The notes under the pieces: generated by a model
Told to the model about the DNA's origin: nothing
Databases searched by the model: none
What the model saw: the letters and a program-made list of their open reading frames with translations, nothing else
In this document: piece after piece, positions 16,948-23,422 of the stretch
How positions within the stretch are numbered: position 1 is the stretch's first letter
Layout: every line of letters begins with the position of its first letter
Program-made: the position numbers and the translations under genes
Origin: Microbaculum marinisediminis
GTDB taxonomy: Bacteria; Pseudomonadota; Alphaproteobacteria; Rhizobiales; Tepidamorphaceae
Direction: 5' to 3'
NCBI RefSeq assembly: GCF_025397915.1
Contig: NZ_JALIDZ010000009.1
Coordinates: 1 to 64,000 of the forward strand
DNA length: 64,000 bases

Positions 16948-18317
16948 TCATCTCCTCCCGAAGCGGCGAGCGCCTTCGGCTTGACGTAGCCCGGACCGGA
17001 GGTGATGGCGCGCTTGGGATCGTACAGTGTCTCGATCCTGCCGGCCTTGACCTCTTCCAGGTAGCTTTCGAACTCGGCCTTGGCCTTCTCCCAGTCGATG
17101 CCGAGCTTCTCCAGCAGTTGCTCGAAGGGCGAAGCGTGCCAGTGAAGCTGTGCGAGCTTGTAGGGGTGGGCGCCGAGCGCCAGCGCGGCGAACTGGCAGT
17201 CCGCCATGATCGGCAGGGCGTAGACCTTGTCGACGGCCTTGCCGATCCACTGGTTCTTGTCGAGGGTGGTGATGCAGCCGGTGTCGTGGCCGATCATCAC
17301 GTCGGCTTGGGCTTCCTCGACGGCCACCTTGATCTTGCGGTCGATGGCGAAGGAGCGGGTGAACTCGCGCTCGCCGATGATGTGGCGGAAGCCGAAGCCG
17401 CAGCAGTCGTACCAGGTCGAGTAGTCGACGACCTCGGCGCCGAGCGTCTCCATCAGACCGGTGGAGACGGCGACGCGGTCACCGTTCAGCACGGTGTCGT
17501 CGTAGATCACGTCCTCCGGCACCATCTTGTAGACGTGGCAGGCGGGATGGATCGTCGCGCGGACGCCGGACACGTCGATCTTCTGACGCTCCTGCATGCG
17601 GTGGCGCATCACGTGCAGCCACTCGGAGTAGTGGACGATTTCCTCGGGGATCAGCAGCTTGCCGTCGACAAGGCGGCCGAGCTTGCCGAGGATCTTCTTC
17701 ACCTCCTCGCGCAGCTCCGCGGAGTGCATGAGGAAGATGCGCATCTCCTTGTAGTTGCCGAAGGAGGTGCCGCAATGGACCAGCGGGTAGTAGGTGCCCA
17801 TGTCCAGGCCCTGCGCCTTCGCCGAGACGTAGGCCTGGTGGAAGTTGCGCAGGAAGACTGCGGCGAGGCTGACCACGTTGCCGATGCCGGAGCCGTGATA
17901 GTTCCAGGCCGTGCAGGAGGTCTGGTCGGTCTCGTCGAGATAGTTGATGCCCATCTCGTTCATCAGCCACATCACGCTCGACGGATAGCCGGGGATGTTG
18001 CCGCACTGGCCGCACGACTTGTGGTGCCAAAGGTTGTTGGTGGGGATCTTCTTGTCCCAGCCGTACAGCGTCTTGGCCATGACCGGGGCGTGCCGTTCGT
18101 CGACACGGTGGACGAGGATCTCGCCGTCCTTCTCGAGCTGCCACATCGCGTCGCGGATGTCCTCGACGCGATCCTTCTTGGTGAGCATCGAGCGCTTGTT
18201 GATGCGGGCCTCCACCCAGGAGGTGGCCTGCTGGGCCTCGTCAGGCGTCAGATTGGACGGCTTCCAGTCGGAACCGAAACCCTTGTAGGCCGTATTTTCG
18301 GTATCTGAGTTGTCCAA
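16944..18317 (-). CDS. hdrB1: sHdr heterodisulfide-reductase-like subunit B1
   Basis: A 457-aa HdrB-like protein. The C-terminal CCG domain is complete: a Cys in IHPACHVYK, CC in WYDCCGFGF, and TGCITTLDK. The N-terminal half (KSCGQCGNIPG, TSCTAWNYHGSG) lacks the double cysteine that HdrB2 has, so the first cluster site looks altered. It is longer than HdrB2 by an N-terminal extension of about 100 residues. There is no ATG. I choose TTG 18317 because GGAGGAG lies just before it; TTG 18329 is the alternative. It overlaps hdrA by 4 bases. Confidence 0.9.
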   Translation of the reverse strand: MDNSDTENTAYKGFGSDWKPSNLTPDEAQQATSWVEARINKRSMLTKKDRVEDIRDAMWQLEKDGEILVHRVDERHAPVMAKTLYGWDKKIPTNNLWHHKSCGQCGNIPGYPSSVMWLMNEMGINYLDETDQTSCTAWNYHGSGIGNVVSLAAVFLRNFHQAYVSAKAQGLDMGTYYPLVHCGTSFGNYKEMRIFLMHSAELREEVKKILGKLGRLVDGKLLIPEEIVHYSEWLHVMRHRMQERQKIDVSGVRATIHPACHVYKMVPEDVIYDDTVLNGDRVAVSTGLMETLGAEVVDYSTWYDCCGFGFRHIIGEREFTRSFAIDRKIKVAVEEAQADVMIGHDTGCITTLDKNQWIGKAVDKVYALPIMADCQFAALALGAHPYKLAQLHWHASPFEQLLEKLGIDWEKAKAEFESYLEEVKAGRIETLYDPKRAITSGPGYVKPKALAASGGDE

Positions 18318-18378
18318 TTTCTCCTCCAATTGCTCATGGGCGCCGACGCGTACGGTTGTTCCGGCGAAATCCGGGGGA

Positions 18379-19131
18379 CTACGCGTCCTCGTCCTCGTCT
18401 TCTTCCTGTTCCTCGAGCCATTCCTCGTATTCGTCGCGCTTCTCGTCCATGACGTCGGAGACGACGTCGAACAGGTTCTCGTCGACGATCTCGAGTTGGT
18501 CGAGGACGCCCGTCGCCTCCCAGATCGAATAGAGCTCGACCGAGGTCTTGAGGTTCACTTCCCAGGCCGTATCCATGGTGTGCATGGTCGGCACGGGGAT
18601 CGCCTTGCGCAGGATGTTGAGCGGCGCCTCGACCTTAGAGACGTCCGGGCCCCAGTCCGGGAATGCCTCGCGGGTGATCATGTTGGGGGCGAGCTGATTG
18701 CCGGTCGAGATGACCTTCAGCAGCACCCGCGAGAACGGCCGCAGCACGTCCTTGGCCGACTGCATGCCGTGCTTGATCGCCACCTCGCGCATGATCATGA
18801 CGAGGCCCCCGGGCGAGTTCTCGAAGGGGCAGCGGGCGGCGCAGGTGTAGCACTGGGCGCAGGCCCAGATCTTCTCCTGCATGGCGTCGTAGACGCCCTC
18901 GAGGTTCTCGGTCCAGAGAAGCTGGACGATCTCGCGCGGCGAGTAGTCGTAGTAGAACGCGGCCGGGCATGTGGCGGTGCAGATGCCGCAGTTCAGGCAG
19001 CCGTGTAACTCGTGGTCGTACAGCATGTGCGAGCGGATGTCCTCGAAGATCTCCTCGAGATCCTCCCTGGGCATCACGGGATGTTCCGATACCGGATCGC
19101 CTACGGGATTGCGTTCGCCTGTCGCGTGCAT
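18379..19131 (-). CDS. hdrC1: sHdr iron-sulfur subunit C1
   Basis: A 250-aa HdrC-like protein with two four-cysteine ferredoxin motifs, CLNCGICTATCP near residue 45 and CAQCYTCAARCP near residue 90. The C-terminus is extremely acidic (a run of Glu and Asp in the last 20 residues), unlike HdrC2, and may dock to a basic partner. It is the first hdr gene of the operon, 25 bp after dsrE, with GGGAG 8 nt before ATG 19131. It would pass electrons between HdrB1 and HdrA. Confidence 0.92.
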   Translation of the reverse strand: MHATGERNPVGDPVSEHPVMPREDLEEIFEDIRSHMLYDHELHGCLNCGICTATCPAAFYYDYSPREIVQLLWTENLEGVYDAMQEKIWACAQCYTCAARCPFENSPGGLVMIMREVAIKHGMQSAKDVLRPFSRVLLKVISTGNQLAPNMITREAFPDWGPDVSKVEAPLNILRKAIPVPTMHTMDTAWEVNLKTSVELYSIWEATGVLDQLEIVDENLFDVVSDVMDEKRDEYEEWLEEQEEDEDEDA

Positions 19132-19156
19132 AGCGCGTGCTCCCTGGTCTGGCGCC

Positions 19157-19537
19157 TTAGTAGGTCAGCACCTTAGCGTCGTCGTCCTCCATGATGTCCT
19201 CGATGACCTTGGCACCGCCGACAATGCCTTCGCATTCGGGGATCAGGTCGTCTTCGGTCATGTCGAAGAGATCGAGGTTCGGCGAGCAGCAATAGAACTT
19301 CACGCCGGCATCATGGGCGTCCTTGATGAACTCGTAGACCGTCTTCGGAGAGCCTTCCTTAACGTACAGCTTCTCGGCCACGCCCTTCTTCATGAGCTGG
19401 CCAGCGGTCGCGGTGCAGACGACGTCGACCTCGTAGTCCATGGCCGCGGCAACGGTCGCCTGGAAGAAGGGCGCACCGAGTTCCTCGCCGTTGCGAGGAT
19501 CCGTGTTGACCATTACGATGATGAGCTTGCTCGCCAT
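19157..19537 (-). CDS. DsrE-family protein, first gene of the sHdr operon
   Basis: A 126-aa DsrE-fold protein. It shows SKLIIVMVNTDPRNGEEL at the N-terminus, a VDVVCTATAGQLMKKG helix, and KFYCCSPNLDLFDM with two adjacent cysteines where the active-site Cys is expected. The C-terminus is acidic. Related DsrE3-type proteins deliver or receive sulfane sulfur in sHdr organisms. AAGGAGAGG precedes ATG 19537. As the first gene after the promoter at 19621-19649 it should be produced with the whole complex. Confidence 0.85.
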   Translation of the reverse strand: MASKLIIVMVNTDPRNGEELGAPFFQATVAAAMDYEVDVVCTATAGQLMKKGVAEKLYVKEGSPKTVYEFIKDAHDAGVKFYCCSPNLDLFDMTEDDLIPECEGIVGGAKVIEDIMEDDDAKVLTY

Positions 19538-19620
19538 TTACAGTACACCTCTCCTTGTGGCTGTCCCGACTTCGACCTTCCCGACGCGGTGGTCGATATG
19601 CTTCCTAACCTATACTTATT

Positions 19621-19649
19621 TTCATATTCTAATTTTTGAATGCGTTCAA
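19621..19649 (-). promoter_or_regulatory. sHdr operon promoter with candidate ArsR-type operator
   Basis: Minus-strand -35 TTGAAC (19644-19649), a 17-bp spacer and -10 TATGAA (19621-19626) lie about 85 bp upstream of dsrE. Filling the spacer is an inverted repeat ATTC-N8-GAAT (19626-19641), the half-site pattern I remember for sulfide/persulfide-sensing ArsR-family repressors (SqrR/BigR). A second overlapping repeat TTGAA-TGCG-TTCAA (19636-19649) covers the -35. A repressor bound here would block RNA polymerase. No ArsR gene is in the window. Confidence 0.55.
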
Positions 19650-19687
19650 CGCAAGGAAATTACGACCCGTAATCCGGGCAATCGCAT

Positions 19688-20497
19688 TTATTGCCCAAGC
19701 CCTTGTTCCGACATCCATTCGGCGCTCATCACGAGGCCGACCATGATCGGGGTCAGCGCCCCGGCGATCTGCGGCTGCGCTTCGCGCAAACGTTCGAGCG
19801 TCTGCGCGGTATTGTCGGGGCACTCCTCGAATTCCATGATCAGGTCCTCGACCATGGCCGACTTGAGGCCGGGGTGGCCGACGAACCCGAAGACGTTGTC
19901 GCCGATCTGGAAGACCAGAGGCTCGCCGTCGTCGCCCGCGGCCAATACCGTCCCCCCTTCCGGCAGCACCGGACGGTCGCGCATGTAGACCCCAACCGGA
20001 AACGACTCCGGCAGAAATCCCTTCAGGGCGTCGTCTACCTTGCGATGGGCCGTGGACACGGTGAAACGCAGCGGCGCTTCCTCGGCGCCGCCTCCGGCCG
20101 CCGTGGCGACCATGACCGCGCCGAGACCGACGCCAATCACCGGCAGACCACGCTCGAGGAAATCGCCGATCAGGCGCAGCTCGGGGCCGAGGCTCGGCAT
20201 CAGGTTGCCGCTGACGACGCCGAGCGGACCGGCGCCGAGCACCACCAGGCCGTCGAACCCTTCGGCGTCCGGCGGAATCTTGCCGCCGGCGGTAAACGGA
20301 CGGGAATAGAGGAAGCGGACCGAACGGGCCTCCAGATGGTCCTCCATCAGGCCGAGATACTCGGTCTCGGTATGCTGGAGGACGCAGATTGTCTTCATCG
20401 GTGCGGTGAAGAACGGCGAGCGCTCCTCCTCGACCGCCTCGCCGGTGGCCGAGGCGAGCTTCTTCAAGGTGAACTGAAGGGCCGGTCCGCAGGTCAT
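19688..20497 (-). CDS. Class I glutamine-amidotransferase-like protein lacking the catalytic Cys
   Basis: A protein of about 269 aa with the flavodoxin-like class I amidotransferase fold (strands ICVLQHTE, DGLVVLGAGPLGVVS). At the nucleophile elbow, where active enzymes have a GxCxG motif, it reads VIGVGLGAVMV, with Gly in place of the catalytic Cys. The His region is FGFVGHPGLKS. It should therefore not hydrolyse glutamine unless another residue serves. The gene begins one base after the lipoate ligase stop and is coupled to it. The start is ATG 20497; ATG 20398 is an alternative that begins exactly at the domain. A role in LbpA lipoylation is inferred from position. Confidence 0.8.
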   Translation of the reverse strand: MTCGPALQFTLKKLASATGEAVEEERSPFFTAPMKTICVLQHTETEYLGLMEDHLEARSVRFLYSRPFTAGGKIPPDAEGFDGLVVLGAGPLGVVSGNLMPSLGPELRLIGDFLERGLPVIGVGLGAVMVATAAGGGAEEAPLRFTVSTAHRKVDDALKGFLPESFPVGVYMRDRPVLPEGGTVLAAGDDGEPLVFQIGDNVFGFVGHPGLKSAMVEDLIMEFEECPDNTAQTLERLREAQPQIAGALTPIMVGLVMSAEWMSEQGLGQ

Positions 20498-20498
20498 G

Positions 20499-21575
20499 TC
20501 AGGTCGATGCCTCCTTGGCCGCCATGACGGTCGTGGCGATGTCGGCGGGCTCGACGCCCGGCATCTCGATGCCGATCTCCTCGAAGCCGCTGGCGGCCGC
20601 CGCGGCGAGACCATCGAAGTCCAGATTCTCGCCGACAAGCCGTTCGGCCAGCCGGTCGATGCCGCCGGGTGGCAGGCAGGTGAAGTCGCCGGAGATCATC
20701 AGGTCGGCGATCTTGTCGTCGCGCTCGAGCAGGTGCACGCGGATCATGCCGCCCGGTGCCTTGTGGGCGCTCTCGGTCAGGTGCATGCCGGCGGAAATCT
20801 TGACCCCCATGTCGACGAATTTGCGGCCCTGCTTGTAGGTCCACTCGGGATCGGAAAGCGCCCTCTCCTCTTCCTCGATGGCCTTCATCTCGGCTTCCGT
20901 CGGCTCGGACATTTCCGGCGTCACGCCGAGCGCCCCGGCGCAATGCTTGAGGAACAGGGTGATCAGATGCGCGCGGTCCGGCACCTCGTCGAGCTGCTTG
21001 ACCATCGTCGTCATGTAGTCGTCGAGCGTCGTCTTCAGCTTGTCCCGGAACTTCTCGGAGGGAACCTTCAGGCAGCGCGCCATGTTGGCGGTGTCGAAGT
21101 CGTACATGAAGCTGCCGGCCATCACCGTCGCCTCGCCGATCGAGGCGGCGCCGGTGCCGCCGATCTTGCGGCCGTCGACCTGGATGTCGTTGACCGGGCG
21201 GTACACCGCATTGACGCCGAGATCCTGGTAGGTCCGCACCACGGGCTCGATGAACATCGGGTACAGGTTTACGGCGAATTCCGGCGCCTTCTTGCGCGGA
21301 TAGATGAAGTGCGTGAACAGCTGGTTCGTGTCGAGATAGACGGCGCCGCCACCGATGCGGCGGCGGAAGATCGGCAGGCTGTTGGCCTTGCAGAAATCCT
21401 CGTCGACTTCCTTGGCGATCTCCTGATGCAGCCCGACGCAGACATAGGGATCATCCGGGTTGGTCAACGTCAGGACCGGATCGTCGTCCGGGCCCATCGC
21501 CTTTGCCATCCCGTGAAAGCCCGCCTGGCTGCGTAGCGGGGAAACCGATCCGAAATCTATGACGCGAAGCCGCAT
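20499..21575 (-). CDS. Lipoate-protein ligase (LplA-like) for LbpA
   Basis: A 358-aa biotin/lipoate A/B ligase-fold protein. Seen: the lipoyl-AMP binding motif RRRIGGGAVYLD (RRxxGGGAVxHD in LplA, here with Asp after Leu), NLYPMFIEPVVR, the catalytic-lysine region DIQVDGRKIGGTGAASIG, and a C-terminal accessory domain (GGMIRVHLLERDDKIADLMISGDF). Sulfur oxidisers of the sHdr type carry a dedicated ligase, often called sLpl(AB), that loads LbpA. It lies upstream of the sHdr operon on the same strand and starts a separate two-gene unit. It is the best candidate for LbpA activation. Confidence 0.88.
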   Translation of the reverse strand: MRLRVIDFGSVSPLRSQAGFHGMAKAMGPDDDPVLTLTNPDDPYVCVGLHQEIAKEVDEDFCKANSLPIFRRRIGGGAVYLDTNQLFTHFIYPRKKAPEFAVNLYPMFIEPVVRTYQDLGVNAVYRPVNDIQVDGRKIGGTGAASIGEATVMAGSFMYDFDTANMARCLKVPSEKFRDKLKTTLDDYMTTMVKQLDEVPDRAHLITLFLKHCAGALGVTPEMSEPTEAEMKAIEEEERALSDPEWTYKQGRKFVDMGVKISAGMHLTESAHKAPGGMIRVHLLERDDKIADLMISGDFTCLPPGGIDRLAERLVGENLDFDGLAAAAASGFEEIGIEMPGVEPADIATTVMAAKEAST

Positions 21576-21598
21576 TCCTACCTCCGAAATGACCCGAC

Positions 21599-21622
21599 GC
21601 CTGTCTCAGTTCGCCGACAGGC
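21599..21622 (-). other. Stem-loop in the leader of the lipoate-ligase unit
   Basis: A perfect 7-bp inverted repeat GCCTGTC-N10-GACAGGC lies 24 bp upstream of the ligase start on the minus strand. No T tract follows, so it is not a canonical terminator; it may shape the leader RNA or bind a protein. Low certainty of function. Confidence 0.35.
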
Positions 21623-21725
21623 ACCACACTCGCTTGAAGCGTATCGGATCGTAATCGAGGTAGAAACCATCATCGACGTTTCGACCGCGGCACTCTTCAC
21701 GGTGCCTGAAAGCCTGTTCCTCCGT

Positions 21726-22685
21726 TCAAGTCATGCGCGCGTGCTGATATCCGTAGTAAAGCGTTGAGATATGTCGCGCTTCGGCAAAGAACAACCAGCG
21801 CTCGGTGAGAAGGCCCGGAACCATGGCGACGATCGCGAGCACGGCCGTCGCCACGGGCACGACAGCATTGCCGCCTCCGGCGAGAAGGCCCAGCAGGACC
21901 GCGGCGAGCGGCAGGGCGAAGGCCAGCACCTGGGCGTAGCGGCGCAGCTTGGCCGCATGCTTGCGGGCCACCCGGTAGCCCATCTCCTTCAGGACATAGT
22001 TCGCCTGCGAATGCGGCCACTCGACCGAGCGCACCTCGCCCGCGCCCAGGCCGGTCGCGGCGGCGGCATCGGGAAGCGCCAGCGCGTCATTGTGACGCCA
22101 CGCCGAGAGCTTCAGCCCCCAGGCCAGCGCGATGAACACGACGGCCAGCCAGGCAGCGAGCGGGACGAAGCCGACGAACAGCGCCAGCAGCGCATTCAGC
22201 AGGATCGCTCCGGTCGCCAGCGAAAAGGCCAGATAGACCGGCAGCGTCCAGCGGTTCGACCAGTCGGGGACGGGCTTCAGCGAAGCGTAGATCATCGCCG
22301 TGGTGCAGACGGTCGCCAGCGCGCCGGCAGCGGCAAGCAGGCCGGCGACTCGCACCGCCGCCCCGTCGACACCGAATACGACCCAGCCGCCGGCGAAGGC
22401 CACCGCCGGAACATAGGTGACGACGCTGCTGATGCCCTCCCGCGACAGCCACGAGGAGCGCCACTGCGAGAAGGCGCGCCAGGCCCGCTCGGGATGACCG
22501 AGATGAAAGGTCGACGACAGGAGACCCGCGGTGATCATCACCAGCGCCAGGCCCAGGCCGACGATCGCCAAAACCCGGCTGTCGGGCATCAGGCCGACGG
22601 CCGCGCCCAGTCCCATCAGCGCCAGGAGCCCGTAGCCGGCGCCCGACGATGTGGTGAAGAAGATGACGGAGAATGCCGGATGCAT
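21726..22685 (-). CDS. soeC: SoeC, membrane anchor of sulfite-oxidizing enzyme (DmsC/NrfD-like)
   Basis: A 319-aa polytopic membrane protein of the DmsC type with about eight hydrophobic helices. It shows the family's early FHLGHPERAWRAFSQWRSSWLSREG segment between helices and a cytoplasmic-loop basic region (RVARKHAAKLRRYAQ). It would anchor SoeAB at the cytoplasmic face of the inner membrane and pass electrons from sulfite to quinone. ATG 22685 lies 2 bp after the soeB stop. It is the last gene of soeABC. Confidence 0.9.
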   Translation of the reverse strand: MHPAFSVIFFTTSSGAGYGLLALMGLGAAVGLMPDSRVLAIVGLGLALVMITAGLLSSTFHLGHPERAWRAFSQWRSSWLSREGISSVVTYVPAVAFAGGWVVFGVDGAAVRVAGLLAAAGALATVCTTAMIYASLKPVPDWSNRWTLPVYLAFSLATGAILLNALLALFVGFVPLAAWLAVVFIALAWGLKLSAWRHNDALALPDAAAATGLGAGEVRSVEWPHSQANYVLKEMGYRVARKHAAKLRRYAQVLAFALPLAAVLLGLLAGGGNAVVPVATAVLAIVAMVPGLLTERWLFFAEARHISTLYYGYQHARMT

Positions 22686-22687
22686 GG

Positions 22688-23422
22688 CTACCTCGACAGC
22701 ACCTTGTCGACCCACGCGAAGAAGCCGCTGGCCGACGCGTCCGGTTCGTGCTCGCCCGGCGCGGGCGCGGCAGCCGCCGGCTGCTTCTTGCGCGGCGGCA
22801 GGTAGCGGTTCGTCGGCGCGTAGCCGAGCTCGGGCATCAGCGCGACACCCTCGCGGTCCTCGACGAGTTTGGAGACCGGCGATTGCGGGTCGCCGAGGTC
22901 GCCGAAATGCCGCGCCCCGACCGGGCAGGCGGCGACGCAGGCCGGCACGCGGTCGGTTTCAGGCAGGTTGTCGTTGTAGATCCGGTCGACACACAGCGTG
23001 CACTTCTTCATCACCCCGACCTGGGTGTCGAATTCGCGCGCGCCATAGGGGCAGGCCCAGCTGCACAGCTTGCAGCCGATGCACTTGTCCTCGTCGACCA
23101 GCACGATGCCGTCGGACGTCCGCTTGTAGGATGCACCCGTCGGGCAGACGGTGACGCAGGCCGGCGTCTCGCAGTGCAGGCACGAGCGCGGGAAATGCAC
23201 CGTCCGGCCGCAGCCGTCGGCGGTGTGCTCGAAGGTGTGGACGCGGTTGAACCAGACGCCGTCCGGCTCGGCCCCGTAGGGCTCGACGTCGGTCAACGGG
23301 GCCATGTGGCCGCCGGTGTTCCATTCCTTGCAGTTCGTCACGCAGGCCTGGCAGCCGACGCAGGTGTCCAGATCGATCACCAGGCCGAGCTTCTTCGCGG
23401 TGCTTGTCGGCAGGGACGTCAT
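22688..23422 (-). CDS. soeB: SoeB, four-cluster iron-sulfur subunit
   Basis: A 244-aa DmsB/PhsB-type ferredoxin subunit with four [4Fe-4S] motifs: CVGCQACVTNC, SCLHCETPACVTVCP, CIGCKLCSWACP, and KKCTLCVDRI with the following CVAACP. There is no signal peptide, consistent with a cytoplasmic enzyme. It bridges SoeA and SoeC. The start ATG 23422 overlaps the soeA stop (ATGA). The C-terminus has a Pro/Ala-rich linker before a final helix. Confidence 0.93.
   Translation of the reverse strand: MTSLPTSTAKKLGLVIDLDTCVGCQACVTNCKEWNTGGHMAPLTDVEPYGAEPDGVWFNRVHTFEHTADGCGRTVHFPRSCLHCETPACVTVCPTGASYKRTSDGIVLVDEDKCIGCKLCSWACPYGAREFDTQVGVMKKCTLCVDRIYNDNLPETDRVPACVAACPVGARHFGDLGDPQSPVSKLVEDREGVALMPELGYAPTNRYLPPRKKQPAAAAPAPGEHEPDASASGFFAWVDKVLSR

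Noticed and set aside
18866-19131. sHdr hdr genes as part of methanogen-type heterodisulfide reductase or a QmoABC complex
   Set aside because: HdrA is the short 350-aa form, the Hyp, LbpA and TusA/DsrE genes are present, and there is no mvhD or membrane QmoC in this operon, so the sulfur-oxidising sHdr type fits.
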